Position numbers and translations under genes: made by a program. Source: Anaerolineae bacterium (lineage in GTDB: Bacteria; Chloroflexota; Anaerolineae; JAAYZQ01). Taken from it: 20,679 nucleotides of DNA. Below are positions 1-8,297 of this stretch, in pieces; within the stretch, counting starts at the first letter, position 1, and each line of letters begins with the position of its first letter. Where the stretch lies: the NCBI GenBank assembly GCA_016926595.1, contig JAFGOG010000594.1, positions 1 through 20,679 of the forward strand, in the 5' to 3' direction. The notes below the pieces were generated by a model. That model searched no databases. It was given only the letters and a program-made list of their open reading frames with translations, and was not told the origin of the DNA.

Positions 1-1098
1 CTGGCCCTGGTGGCTGGCTTTCTGTACGCCAATGTGAGCAAGGCCCTGCGCGAACGGGGGATGGCCGGCGGCTTTGGCTTTCTAAAGCTGGAAGCCGCCT
101 TTGACATCGGCGAAGGGATCGACTACGAGCCCTCCGATTCCTATGGCCGCGCCTTTGTGGTGGGGCTGGTCAACACCTTGCTGGTCTCGGCATGGGGCAT
201 TGTGCTGGCCACCGTCCTCGGCGTGGTCGCCGGCGTGGCTCGCCTGTCGTCCAACTGGTTGATCAGCCGGATCGCCATCGTCTACATCGAGATCATGCGC
301 AACACGCCCCTGTTGGTCCAGCTCTTCTTCTGGTACTTTGTCGGCATGGTCAAGGGACCGCCTATCAAGGAGAGCATGACCCTGCCGGGTCCCATCTACG
401 TCAGCAACCGGGGGGTTGCGCTGCCCTGGGCTTTTCCTTCGTCTACCTACCAGCCGTGGCTGTATTGTCTCGTGGCTGGCGCGGTGTTGGCTGTCGCTGT
501 TTTCATCCTGCTGCGACGCCTCGAAAAGCGTTCCGGCCCGCTGAGCTATCCCTTCCTGATGGCGCTGGCTACATTTGCCGGGGTGGCCGTCCTGGGGTGG
601 CTGGCCGTCGCTTTGCTGGCGGGGGGGGCTCCGCTGGTGTGGGAGACGCCGACTATAGGACGCTTTAGCTACGAAGGGGGACGGCGGCTCAGTCCCGAGT
701 TTGCCGCGCTCCTCATCGGACTGGTGGTCTATACCAGCGCCTTTATCGCCGAAGTAGTCCGCGGTGGTATCCAGGCGGTGAGCAAGGGCCAGCGCGAAGC
801 AGCCCGTGCTGTGGGCTTGAGCAGCACCCAGGTGCTGCGCCTCGTCATCTTTCCCCAGGCAATGCGGGTGATCATCCCGCCGCTGACCAGCCAGTATCTC
901 AACCTGGCCAAGAACTCTAGCCTGGCGGTCGCCATCGGCTTTCCCGATCTGTACAGCGTGGCCGGCACCATCTACAACCAGGGCGGCAAGCCGGTGCCGG
1001 TGTTGGTCCTGATTATGGGTAGCTATCTGACCATGAGCCTGCTCACGTCGCTGTTCATGAATATCTATAATCGGCGCGTCCAGTTCGTGGAGAGGTAG
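1..1098 (+). CDS. aapQ: Amino-acid ABC transporter permease, AapQ-like (5' end outside window)
   Basis: One of two membrane subunits of a polar amino-acid importer of the Aap/Bzt type. The frame is open from base 1. The GTG at position 10 is internal, because the residues before it still match the family N-terminus, so the gene begins upstream. Visible features are the HisM-type first permease block (AFVVGLVNTLLVSAWG, then EIMRNTPLLVQLFFWY), a family-typical insert with NRGVALP, extra hydrophobic helices, and the cytoplasmic EAA loop (VVRGGIQAVSKGQREAARAVGLS) that docks on the ATPase. It ends 9 bp before the second permease, and the order Q-M-P matches aap operons. The periplasmic binding protein would be expected just upstream of the window. 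Substrate range cannot be read; general L-amino acids are inferred from the subfamily. Confidence 0.9.
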   Translation: MALVAGFLYANVSKALRERGMAGGFGFLKLEAAFDIGEGIDYEPSDSYGRAFVVGLVNTLLVSAWGIVLATVLGVVAGVARLSSNWLISRIAIVYIEIMRNTPLLVQLFFWYFVGMVKGPPIKESMTLPGPIYVSNRGVALPWAFPSSTYQPWLYCLVAGAVLAVAVFILLRRLEKRSGPLSYPFLMALATFAGVAVLGWLAVALLAGGAPLVWETPTIGRFSYEGGRRLSPEFAALLIGLVVYTSAFIAEVVRGGIQAVSKGQREAARAVGLSSTQVLRLVIFPQAMRVIIPPLTSQYLNLAKNSSLAVAIGFPDLYSVAGTIYNQGGKPVPVLVLIMGSYLTMSLLTSLFMNIYNRRVQFVER

Positions 1099-1107
1099 GG
1101 TGATCAC

Positions 1108-2307
1108 GTGACGACAGGATCCCAGGCGCTGGAGCGCCCCCGCACCTCCATAGGCCCGTTGCGCTGGCTGCGCCGCAACCTGTTCAACTCGTGGCTGAAT
1201 ACACTGCTGACCATCGTCTCGGTGTGGCTCATCTACGTCTTGGTCAGCGGCCTGCTGAGGTGGGCGTTGACCGAAGCGCGCTGGGGCGTCATAACCCAGA
1301 ACCTCAGGCTGTTCATGGTCGGGCGCTACCCGATCGACCAGGTCTGGCGGGTGTCTGTCAGTGTCCTGATCATCTCCTTCCTGCTCGGGCTGAGCTGGGG
1401 TGCGTGGGGTGGGGTCGTCCGCAGCTTTGCCGTGGCCCTGGCCGCCGGCTGTGCTGCCCTGGCCCTCGTACCTTTCAGCCTGTCAGCCAGGCTGTGGCTG
1501 GCCGGCAATGTGGTCCTGATCGTCGGGGCTTTCCTTGTGGTTCACTTTCTGCCCTCCCGCCACTGGAAACGTGGCGTGCTGATCGCCTGGCTGCTCTCTC
1601 CTGTCGCGATCTATATCCTGCTGTACGGCAGGATCGTGAGCCTCCAGCCGCTGCCGGTCGTGGAAACTAATCTGTGGGGCGGGCTGCTCTTGACTTTTGT
1701 GCTCACCATCGTCGGCATTGTGGTCTCGATGCCGATCGGTATCCTGCTGGCGCTTGGGCGGCGCAGCGAGCTGCCGGCGGTTCGCTGGTTCAGCGTCGCC
1801 TTTATCGAGGTCGTGCGGGGCGTGCCCCTCATCACCTTGCTCTTTTTTGCCGCGAGCATGCTGCCCATCTTCTTGCCACAAAATTTCCGCATAGATCTGA
1901 TCTGGCGGATCATGCTCATCATCATTCTGTTCAGCGCCGCCTACAACGCCGAGAACGTGCGCGGCGGGCTGCAGGCTGTGCCTCCCGGCCAGGCCGAGGC
2001 GGCCAAGGCGTTGGGCATGAAGGGCTGGATGATCACCACCTTTATCGTCATGCCCCAGGCTTTGCGGGTCGTCATCCCGGCCACGGTCAGCCAGTTCATC
2101 AGCCTGTTCAAGGACACCTCCCTGGTCGGCATCGCCGGGCTGTTGGAGCTCCTCTTCATCGGCAAGACCGTCCTGGCCCAACCGTCGTGGCTGGGACTCC
2201 AGCAGGAGGTCTATGTCTTTGTAGCTATCATCTATTTCATCTTTAGCTATGCCATGTCATACGCCAGCCTGCGGCTCGAGGCGGCGTTGGGGGTGGGACA
2301 ACGATGA
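1108..2307 (+). CDS. aapM: Amino-acid ABC transporter permease, AapM-like
   Basis: Second permease subunit, 399 residues, close to the usual AapM length. The N-terminal third has several hydrophobic helices and precedes the conserved permease block, which starts near residue 190 ([20 protein letters not shown], then [15 protein letters not shown]). The EAA loop ([23 protein letters not shown]) lies near residues 285-307 and would contact the ATPase. The GTG start at 1108 was chosen because it lies 9 bp after the preceding stop with purine-rich AGGTAGGG just upstream, and the frame has no better ATG nearby. Its TGA overlaps the ATG of the ATPase gene (ATGA), implying translational coupling. 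With its partner it probably forms a heterodimeric channel in the cytoplasmic membrane. Confidence 0.9.
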   Translation: MTTGSQALERPRTSIGPLRWLRRNLFNSWLNTLLTIVSVWLIYVLVSGLLRWALTEARWGVITQNLRLFMVGRYPIDQVWRVSVSVLIISFLLGLSWGAWGGVVRSFAVALAAGCAALALVPFSLSARLWLAGNVVLIVGAFLVVHFLPSRHWKRGVLIAWLLSPVAIYILLYGRIVSLQPLPVVETNLWGGLLLTFVLTIVGIVVSMPIGILLALGRRSELPAVRWFSVAFIEVVRGVPLITLLFFAASMLPIFLPQNFRIDLIWRIMLIIILFSAAYNAENVRGGLQAVPPGQAEAAKALGMKGWMITTFIVMPQALRVVIPATVSQFISLFKDTSLVGIAGLLELLFIGKTVLAQPSWLGLQQEVYVFVAIIYFIFSYAMSYASLRLEAALGVGQR

Positions 2308-3065
2308 CAGAACAACGACTGGACGTTGGCGACGATATCATCATCTGCCGTGACGTGCACAAGTGGTTCGACGATTTCCACGTGCTGCGCGGCGTCAACT
2401 TGACGATGAAAAAGGGAGAGGTCGTGGTCATCTGCGGCCCATCCGGCTCGGGCAAGTCCACCTTCATCCGTACCATCAACCGCCTGGAGGAGCACCAGCG
2501 GGGCGACATCATCGTCGACGGCATCGCCCTGACCAACGACGTCCGCAACATCGCCGCCGTCCGCAGCGAGATCGGCATGGTATTCCAGCAGTTCAACCTC
2601 TTTCCTCACCTCACCGTGCAGCAGAACATCACCCTGGCCCTCATTTGGGTGCGCAAGTGGCCCAAGGAAAAGGCCAACCAGATCGCCGACGACCTGCTAA
2701 AAAGGGTGGGCATCCCTGAACAGGCGGGCAAATTCCCTGGCCAGCTCTCGGGCGGCCAACAACAGCGGGTGGCCATCGCCCGCGCGTTGGCCATGCAGCC
2801 CAAGATCATGCTTTTTGACGAGCCGACTTCGGCGCTCGACCCAGAGATGATCAAGGAGGTGTTGGACGTCATGCGCGAGCTGGCCTACTCGGGCATGACC
2901 ATGATCGTCGTCACCCACGAGATGGGCTTTGCCCGCGAGGCAGCCCATCGCATCATCTTCTTCGACGAGGGCAACATCATTGAGGGGAACACACCCGACG
3001 AGTTCTTCCACAATCCAAAAGAGGAACGTACCCGGCTGTTTCTTAGCCAGATCCTGACCCATTAG
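2304..3065 (+). CDS. aapP: Amino-acid ABC transporter ATP-binding protein, AapP/GlnQ-like
   Basis: The 253-residue ATPase powers the importer formed by the two upstream permeases. All nucleotide-binding motifs are intact: Walker [10 protein letters not shown] (45-53), Q-loop QQF (95-97), signature LSGGQ (148-152), Walker B IMLFDE (168-173), D-loop SALD and switch His205 (THEMGFA). Length and sequence are those of the polar amino-acid ATPase family. The start is fixed by the 4-bp ATGA overlap with the upstream permease stop. It is the last gene of the importer unit; the next gene begins 59 bp later and its function is unrelated, so it may or may not be cotranscribed. No convincing intrinsic terminator was seen after the stop. 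Confidence 0.95.
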   Translation: MTEQRLDVGDDIIICRDVHKWFDDFHVLRGVNLTMKKGEVVVICGPSGSGKSTFIRTINRLEEHQRGDIIVDGIALTNDVRNIAAVRSEIGMVFQQFNLFPHLTVQQNITLALIWVRKWPKEKANQIADDLLKRVGIPEQAGKFPGQLSGGQQQRVAIARALAMQPKIMLFDEPTSALDPEMIKEVLDVMRELAYSGMTMIVVTHEMGFAREAAHRIIFFDEGNIIEGNTPDEFFHNPKEERTRLFLSQILTH

Positions 3066-3124
3066 GCCAGGATGTATAGCCTGCAAGGGACGGGTGGGGG
3101 GCAGTCGCCCGCTCTATTCACTTG

Positions 3125-3952
3125 ATGAAGCTCAGCCTGTCAACCGGCTCGCTTTACGTCTACCCGCTGCGAACCGTATTGCGCATGGCCCGCGAAACCG
3201 GCTTTGACGGCGTCGAAATCGGCGTCAATCCGGAGGTCATAGCCCGGGGCGGGCGGGCTGTGCGGCAACTGGTCGAAGCCGAGGGGCTGGCCCTCTTTTC
3301 CGTCCATCCGACAGTAGTCCCCCTCCCCGGATGGCGGGAAAAGCACGGCGGCCTGGATCGCACCATCCGTCTGGCCCAGGATGCCGGCGCACAGGTGGTC
3401 GTCGCCCACACGCCACGCTCCGAAACACTGGACGAAGGAAAGGGATTGATCTTTTGCCGGCAGATCGAGGCCTGGCAAGCCCGCCTGGCGGGGGGCAGCT
3501 TGCGCCTGGCCATCGAAAACAAGGCCATCCACCACAAAGCCGAGTGGCGGTATGCCCTCACCCCTCTGGGCCGGCTGCGCGCCTTTGCCGACCGCTACGA
3601 CCTGGGCCTGGTATTGGATGCCGTCCACGCCGGTTCGGCCGGTGAGGACCTGGTGCGCGCTCGGCAGATATTCGGTAGCCGTCTGGTCAACGTTCACCTC
3701 AGCGACCTGGGAGGCCAAAGGCTGTTTCACTCGGTGCGGCCGCTGCGCAAGTTCCTGGAGCAGCATCGCTTTCCCGGTTCCGGCAGCCTGCCCCTGGCCG
3801 GCCTGCTAGTCGATCTGCAGCGCAGCGGCTATGCCGGCCCCGTCACGCTGGAGGTGGGACCGATCGACCTGCAGGTCTGGTGGCCGCCTGCCGCGCGTCG
3901 CCGCCTGGCTCAGGCTATGGCCTGGATGAAGGATGCGTTAGCTAGTCGCTAG
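3125..3952 (+). CDS. Sugar phosphate isomerase/epimerase-like TIM-barrel protein (AP endonuclease 2 family)
   Basis: A 275-residue protein of the xylose isomerase-like TIM-barrel superfamily, which includes sugar epimerases, inosose dehydratases and endonuclease IV. Alternating strands and helices are visible, and likely divalent-metal ligands fall in the usual places: Glu131 (LAIENKA), Asp165 and His168 (LVLDAVHAG), His191 (LVNVHLSD) and Glu243 (TLEVGP). The substrate cannot be assigned, since this fold covers many reactions. The ATG at 3125 is preferred to the adjacent in-frame TTG at 3122. No strong Shine-Dalgarno is evident, so the start is uncertain. The stop lies inside the convergent zinc-ribbon gene, the two coding ends overlapping by 11 bp. 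A DNA-repair endonuclease role is less likely, because the extra metal-binding histidines of Nfo are not obvious. Confidence 0.8.
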   Translation: MKLSLSTGSLYVYPLRTVLRMARETGFDGVEIGVNPEVIARGGRAVRQLVEAEGLALFSVHPTVVPLPGWREKHGGLDRTIRLAQDAGAQVVVAHTPRSETLDEGKGLIFCRQIEAWQARLAGGSLRLAIENKAIHHKAEWRYALTPLGRLRAFADRYDLGLVLDAVHAGSAGEDLVRARQIFGSRLVNVHLSDLGGQRLFHSVRPLRKFLEQHRFPGSGSLPLAGLLVDLQRSGYAGPVTLEVGPIDLQVWWPPAARRRLAQAMAWMKDALASR

Positions 3953-4169
3953 CCGGTTGCTCGCCGCTGGGTTGCTGCTCGTCGATTGCCTCCGGCGCAG
4001 GCAGGCGCACCCTACGCAGCGATACCTTGATCGCGTGCCGGCAGTGGGGACAGTCGGCCACGTAATGGCTCGGCTTGCCGCTGATCCCCTGCGCCGCCAG
4101 CGCATTGGCGACGTGCTGCTCGGTCAATTGAAAAGCGTTGCCGCATCTGAAGCATCGAATTTTGATCAT
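3942..4169 (-). CDS. Small zinc-ribbon protein
   Basis: A 75-residue protein with two CxxC knuckles, Cys6/Cys9 (CFRCG) and Cys40/Cys43 (CPHC), separated by about 30 residues. It ends in an acidic, Pro/Glu/Gln-rich tail. The pattern is that of a structural zinc ribbon, probably a small nucleic-acid- or protein-binding module; no specific function is recognised. The start at 4169 was chosen over an upstream in-frame start because GGGGGAAG lies at ideal distance before ATG and because the longer version would run into the EamA gene. It begins 17 bp after the EamA stop and is probably cotranscribed with it. Its 3' end overlaps the converging isomerase gene by 11 bp. Confidence 0.75.
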   Translation of the reverse strand: MIKIRCFRCGNAFQLTEQHVANALAAQGISGKPSHYVADCPHCRHAIKVSLRRVRLPAPEAIDEQQPSGEQPASD

Positions 4170-4186
4170 TGTCTTCCCCCAAGTTT

Positions 4187-5077
4187 CTACTCCAGCTCTG
4201 CCCGGCTGGCAATATAGATCCCGGCCAAGATCAGCGCGCCGCCCGCCGCTGTAGACCACGACACCGCCTCGCCCAAGATAATATAGGCCAGCAGGCCAGC
4301 GCTCAATGGCTCGGCCAGGGTCACGATCGACACATAGGTCGCTGACAGGTGGCGCAAGGCCCAGTTCAGCGTCGAGTGGCCGGTGAGCTGCGGTATCAGC
4401 CCCAGGGCCAGCATCCAGCCATAGGCAGCCGGGCTAAAGCCGATCATCGGCTGGCGCGCCGCCAGCACCATGACCAGCAGGGTGACCATCGCCGCTCCGT
4501 ATACCAGGGCGATGTAGGTTACCAGGGAGCGGCGAGCCCGCACCTTGCGCCCGATCATCAAATAGCCGGCGACCATCACCGCCCCGGTCAGCGCCAGCAG
4601 GTCGCCGAGCAGGTGATCCTGGCCCTTGCCCAGGTCGCCGCCGCTGATGACGATGCTGCCCACCGCCGCCATCACAATGCCCACGATCAACGTCAACCCT
4701 GGCCGCTCATGCAAGAACAGCCACGACCCCAATCCGACAAAGAGCGGGCCCATCGATACCAGCACCACCGAGCTGGCCACCGACGTGTAGGCCAGGGACG
4801 AGATCCAGGTGGCAAAGTGAAGGGCCAGGAACACACCCGACACGAGCATCAAGCCCAGCTCTCGCCGCGACAGGCTCCGGATCTCGTCACGATGCGTGAG
4901 CCAGGCATAAGGTACCATCACCGCCGAGGCAACGATCAGCCGCCAGGCGGCAATCGACAGGGGCGGCGCCCCCGCGGCCTGGGCGAAACGGACAAAGATC
5001 GAGCCGAACGAGATGGCGACGATGCCAAGAACCAGGCCAACCAACAGCCGGGTGCGAGAAATCGCCACCGCGGTCAT
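4187..5077 (-). CDS. EamA/DMT-family transporter (RhaT/YdcZ-like permease)
   Basis: A 296-residue integral membrane protein with about ten hydrophobic helices arranged as two EamA repeats (roughly residues 13-145 and 155-290). Family-typical elements include SFGSIFVRFAQAAGAPPLSI in the first helix pair, the Trp-Arg-Leu motif AAWRLIVAS, and the second-repeat signature VSIVTLAEPLSAGLLAYII followed by LGEAVSW. Such proteins export or exchange small metabolites, often amino acids, nucleosides or their analogues; the substrate cannot be read. It is the middle gene of a three-gene minus-strand unit, 19 bp after the Pro/Thr-tailed membrane protein and 17 bp before the zinc-ribbon gene. Confidence 0.9.
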   Translation of the reverse strand: MTAVAISRTRLLVGLVLGIVAISFGSIFVRFAQAAGAPPLSIAAWRLIVASAVMVPYAWLTHRDEIRSLSRRELGLMLVSGVFLALHFATWISSLAYTSVASSVVLVSMGPLFVGLGSWLFLHERPGLTLIVGIVMAAVGSIVISGGDLGKGQDHLLGDLLALTGAVMVAGYLMIGRKVRARRSLVTYIALVYGAAMVTLLVMVLAARQPMIGFSPAAYGWMLALGLIPQLTGHSTLNWALRHLSATYVSIVTLAEPLSAGLLAYIILGEAVSWSTAAGGALILAGIYIASRAELE

Positions 5078-5096
5078 ACCTTGATCGCCCCTGTCG

Positions 5097-5342
5097 TCAC
5101 GGCGACGGCGTCACGGTAATGGTTGGCAGCACTGGCCCCAGCGGTACCGGGCTGGGCGACGGTGCCGGCGTATCGGTGGGAAGGATATATGGGGTCCACG
5201 TCGGCCACGGTGTTGGCGTCGGCATGGGCGGCTCACAGCTGCCGATGATCAGGCTGACCACCATGCTGAGGGCAATGATCACGCCCATGGTCAGGTAGAT
5301 CACCTGGCTCCAGTTGCGCTTCTGGGTCTTGCGTTTGCTCAT
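5097..5342 (-). CDS. Small membrane-anchored or lipoprotein-like protein with Pro/Thr-rich tail
   Basis: An 81-residue protein with a basic N-terminus (KRKTQKR), one hydrophobic segment (about 14-35) and a C-terminal half made largely of Pro, Thr and Ser (PTPTPWPTWTP and similar). The hydrophobic segment ends in LIIGSC, with Cys36. This fits either a lipoprotein signal, with the cysteine lipidated, or a single-pass anchor with the tail outside the cell. Low-complexity Pro/Thr tails of this kind are common on surface proteins of Chloroflexota. GAGAGG lies 9 bases before the ATG at 5342, and an extended -10 promoter lies just upstream. It is the first gene of the unit with the EamA transporter. 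No enzymatic function is suggested. Confidence 0.75.
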   Translation of the reverse strand: MSKRKTQKRNWSQVIYLTMGVIIALSMVVSLIIGSCEPPMPTPTPWPTWTPYILPTDTPAPSPSPVPLGPVLPTITVTPSP

Positions 5343-5373
5343 GACGATGAACCTCTCACAGATCTGCCCGGCG

Positions 5374-5402
5374 ATTATACCACAATCCGGCGTTCAGGTC
5401 TA
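5374..5402 (-). promoter_or_regulatory. Extended -10 promoter for the 5342-3942 unit
   Basis: On the minus strand TATAAT (5379-5374) is preceded by TGG, giving the extended -10 form TGnTATAAT. TAGACC, with four of six consensus -35 bases, lies 17 bases further upstream. Transcription would start near 5367, about 25 bases before the ATG at 5342. Confidence 0.6.
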
Positions 5403-5442
5403 ACCCGGCCGGCCGCCAGAAGGATGCCGGGTATATCCATTA

Positions 5443-6058
5443 TCAGGTCCGGTCCTTCGATGCCATATCCTTGAGCCTTGTCTCTGGCTCGTGGTAACGC
5501 CGGTAGTAATGGGTCAGCGTCGTCAAGGTAAATAACCGGTTGATGACCGGCACCTGGATCGCCACGGTGAACAACAGGTAGGCCGCCGAGATTGCCGCCA
5601 GTATATACCCATATTGGAGCAGCATCCCGATCCCCGCCCGGTTCAGGCTCGCCAGCCAGGGCGCCCGGCTGCCCAGCCAGTTGAGGACGGTACCCCTTCA
5701 GGGCTAGGATCAGGGCCGGCAGATAGCCTGCCGTCCCCTCCAGGCCGGGCAAAAAGACCTGCCCAAACTTGGTCCCCGCCCGGGTTGGCAGCACCAGGGC
5801 GTGCGTTCCTCTGCGGCGCGGCAGGCGCAGCGCAAAGCGGAGCATCTGCCACGGCGTCGTAAAGCCGTGGGTCGGCATGACCAGGCCAACCAGGTGTTCC
5901 GCTCCCTCCTTGATCTCCTCGGCCGGCCGGCCGCTGCCGATGGGCACCACCTGGGCTAAAATCCCTTGTTCCTGTGCCGCTTCTGCAAGCCAGGTCGCCG
6001 CCCGGAACGAGTTGCCGGTGCCGCTCATGAAATAGATCGTTGCGGTTTGATAGGGCAT
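5443..6058 (-). pseudogene. Flavodoxin-like protein, interrupted by one frameshift
   Basis: Reads as a flavodoxin-fold protein with FMN-loop sequence SGTGNSFRA (12-20), a second loop MPTHGFTTPW and a third loop PTRAGTKFG. The first frame makes sense to about Tyr123 (LALKGY, near 5690). It then turns into low-quality Pro/Gly/Asp-rich sequence running to 5375. Dropping one base restores the frame from 5688: NWLGSRAPWLASLNRAG, then a membrane helix and THYYRRYHEPE, stopping at 5443. The joined product would be about 204 residues. The shift lies near a GGGG run (5693-5696), so either a true mutation or an assembly error is possible. AAAGGA precedes the ATG at a suitable distance. It follows the ABC-2 permease by 51 bp and probably belongs to the TetR-controlled unit. 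Confidence 0.75.
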
Positions 6059-6109
6059 CGATTAGTCCTTTCGCCGGGTGTGCAATATACGCCGGGCTGG
6101 CAATTCAAG

Positions 6110-7279
6110 TTAATCGGCGCGCAGATGCGTCCGGCTGAACAGCCATACTCCGGCGGCGAAATAGACCGCCGACAGGATCAGCAGGGCAGTCAATTCGTAA
6201 ACCACGTCGCCCAGCCCTGCGCCCATGGTCAGCACCTTGTTCAGGGCAACCACGGCGTGCGTCGGCGGCAGGATGTCGTACAGCCCAATCGCCCGGCCGG
6301 CCACCGTGAACAGCGTCACGCGCGGCACAGGAAAGACGGCGCTCGAAAAGAACATGAACAGGGCCAATGGAAAATTGGCGATCAGAAAAGCCTGGGTGAC
6401 CGTCCGTGACAGGCTGGCTATGATCAGCCCCACGCCGACGATCGACACGCTGGTCATAGCTCCCACCGCTACGACCAGCCACATCGATCCCTGGCTGCGA
6501 AAACCGAGCCCCCAGGCAGTGGCGATCGTCAGTACGACCGCCGCCACACCGAGCAGTACCATGGCCGCGCTGATCCCACCCAGCAGATCGAGCGAGCTCA
6601 CGCACGCCATCTGCAGCCGCCGCAGCGCTCCGCTTTCGGCCTCGCGCACCACGGTCATGGCCACCGTGAACATCATCATCATCGTCGCAAAGACCAGCAG
6701 GCCGGGCACGTACACCTCGAACTCGGTTCGCGCTGCCGAGGCGCCCAATGGCTCTTCGGCGAACGGGATCGGACGCTCCTGGCCGGTGGCTGCCTGGATA
6801 TACTGGTCCGCCACCGAGCTGGCCAGCACCGCGGCCACGGCATAGTAGGGGTTCGTCAGATCGCCAACCAGGGTAACCGGGCTGGCTTCCACCGCCTGCC
6901 CGCGGCGCACCGCTTCGATGCTCGCCGTCAGGTCAGGGGGAACGACCAACAACAGCGCCGCCTGGCGATCCTTGAGCAGCGGTTCTGCCGCACCCCGATC
7001 GGTTACCTGCCTGACGTCCAACAGAGGGCTGCCGTTGGCATAGGTTAGCGCCTTCAAGGCCTCGCTGATCTGCTCGCCGGCGTTGAGGGTCGCCCCGTCG
7101 CCCGTCTGGATGCCGGCGTCCTGGTTCAGGATCAGCACTCCGTAGGTGGTAGAGCCGCTGGGGAACCACACCCGGTACAGCAGCACAAAGACAGGGGCAA
7201 AGATCAGGCTCAGGACCAACAGCAGCAGGTCCCGTCTCTGTTCGCGCAGCGTTTTGTTAAAGATCGCCAGCAGCTTCAT
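6110..7279 (-). CDS. ABC-2 type transporter permease (drug/lipid exporter, DrrB/YhgE-like)
   Basis: A 389-residue membrane subunit with one N-terminal helix (residues 17-36), a large extracytoplasmic domain (about 40-170) and a C-terminal bundle of about five or six helices ending in the permease block (YDILPPTHAVVALNKVL). This layout is that of ABC-2 exporters, which move drugs, polyketides or lipids outward. It pairs with the upstream ATPase: ATGA overlap at 7276-7279 couples translation. The whole unit sits behind a TetR regulator, which supports an inducible efflux role. The substrate cannot be inferred. The start is fixed by the overlap. Confidence 0.88.
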   Translation of the reverse strand: MKLLAIFNKTLREQRRDLLLLVLSLIFAPVFVLLYRVWFPSGSTTYGVLILNQDAGIQTGDGATLNAGEQISEALKALTYANGSPLLDVRQVTDRGAAEPLLKDRQAALLLVVPPDLTASIEAVRRGQAVEASPVTLVGDLTNPYYAVAAVLASSVADQYIQAATGQERPIPFAEEPLGASAARTEFEVYVPGLLVFATMMMMFTVAMTVVREAESGALRRLQMACVSSLDLLGGISAAMVLLGVAAVVLTIATAWGLGFRSQGSMWLVVAVGAMTSVSIVGVGLIIASLSRTVTQAFLIANFPLALFMFFSSAVFPVPRVTLFTVAGRAIGLYDILPPTHAVVALNKVLTMGAGLGDVVYELTALLILSAVYFAAGVWLFSRTHLRAD

Positions 7280-8244
7280 TCGCGTAACCTCCGGCCAGTC
7301 AACCGGATAAAGACGTCCTCCAGCGTGTTCTGGCGGAGATGCACCTCGCCCGGCTGCAGGCCGACCGCCGCCAGGGCCTCCAGGATGGCAGGCAATACGG
7401 CGACGGCGTTGAGGGCATGCACCGTCAGCGTGCCGTGCGCCGCGTCCACGGCCGTGATCCCACGGCTACCTTCGCCGCACAGAGGTGACAGTGCCTCACG
7501 TGCTCGGCTTCCGGCTTCGTCGCCCTCCACGCCCTTGAAATCGATCTCCAGCGCGTCCCCCTCGCCCACCCGCCGTTTGAGCGCCTCCGGTGTGTCCACG
7601 ACCAGCAGCTCCCCGTGGTCGATGATCGCTACCCGGTCGGCCACCCGATCCGCCTCGTCCATGTTGTGCGTGGTCACGATGACCGTCTTGATCCGGGCCA
7701 GCGATTGGATATATTCGCGGACCTTGACCCGGCTCTGTGGGTCGAGACCAGCTTCCGGTTCATCCAGCACCACCAGTTCGGGGTCATGGACCAGCGCCAT
7801 CAGGAGGTTCAGCCGCCGCTGCATTCCCCCCGACAGGGTGCGTGCCTGCTTGTTCCACTTGTCAGCCAGATCCAGCTCATCCAGCAATCGTTCACCTCGC
7901 CGGCGCGCCTCCTGCCCGTTCAAGCCATACATCTGGCCGATGAACTGCAACTGCTCGAGGCAGGTCAGCCGGTCCCACAGGACGATCTTTTGCGGGCACA
8001 CGCCGATCCGTACCCGCACACCCCGACTGGCGCCGGTAACCGGCGCGCCGCGGACCGTAACCCGGCCGGCGTCGGGCCTGAGCAGCCCGCAGATCATGTG
8101 GATGGAGGTGGTCTTGCCAGCGCCGTTCGGACCCAAGAGACCCAGGACTTCGCCTTCGTACACCTCCAGAGTCAGATCCTTGACCGCCGTCAGCGCCCCA
8201 TACCGTTTGGTCAGCCTTTCCGTCCTCAGCATAACCTCTGCCAT
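7276..8244 (-). CDS. ABC transporter ATP-binding protein, DrrA/CcmA-like
   Basis: A 322-residue ATPase of the ABC-2 exporter class. Motifs are Walker A GPNGAGKT (38-45), Q-loop Gln85, signature LSGGM (137-141), Walker B LVVLDE (157-162), D-loop AGLD and switch His193. The residues after Walker B read EPEAGLD where EPTxGLD is usual, a mild variation. The C-terminal 100 residues form the regulatory domain typical of DrrA-like ATPases, ending in LEDVFIRLTGRRL. It lies 53 bp after the TetR gene, with GAGGCAAAAAG before its ATG, and overlaps the permease gene by 4 bp. Together they form an exporter probably controlled by the upstream repressor. Confidence 0.93.
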   Translation of the reverse strand: MAEVMLRTERLTKRYGALTAVKDLTLEVYEGEVLGLLGPNGAGKTTSIHMICGLLRPDAGRVTVRGAPVTGASRGVRVRIGVCPQKIVLWDRLTCLEQLQFIGQMYGLNGQEARRRGERLLDELDLADKWNKQARTLSGGMQRRLNLLMALVHDPELVVLDEPEAGLDPQSRVKVREYIQSLARIKTVIVTTHNMDEADRVADRVAIIDHGELLVVDTPEALKRRVGEGDALEIDFKGVEGDEAGSRAREALSPLCGEGSRGITAVDAAHGTLTVHALNAVAVLPAILEALAAVGLQPGEVHLRQNTLEDVFIRLTGRRLRE

Positions 8245-8297
8245 CTTTTTGCCTCACACCGATCTACTGTCGGAGGATAGCACGTAGGCCATTCTGT

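Noticed and set aside
3085..3115. Terminator after the amino-acid importer operon
   Set aside because: Only a 4-base GGGC/GCCC stem is present and no T-run follows, so support is too weak.
5375..5690. C-terminal continuation of the flavodoxin frame down to 5375
   Set aside because: After about residue 123 the sequence is Pro/Gly/Asp-rich and unlike a flavodoxin, while the next frame restores a coherent protein with a membrane helix; a frameshift explains it better.
7325..8287. 320-codon plus-strand open frame
   Set aside because: Antisense to the exporter ATPase, which has every ABC motif; the antisense product is Ser/Arg-rich without recognisable domains.
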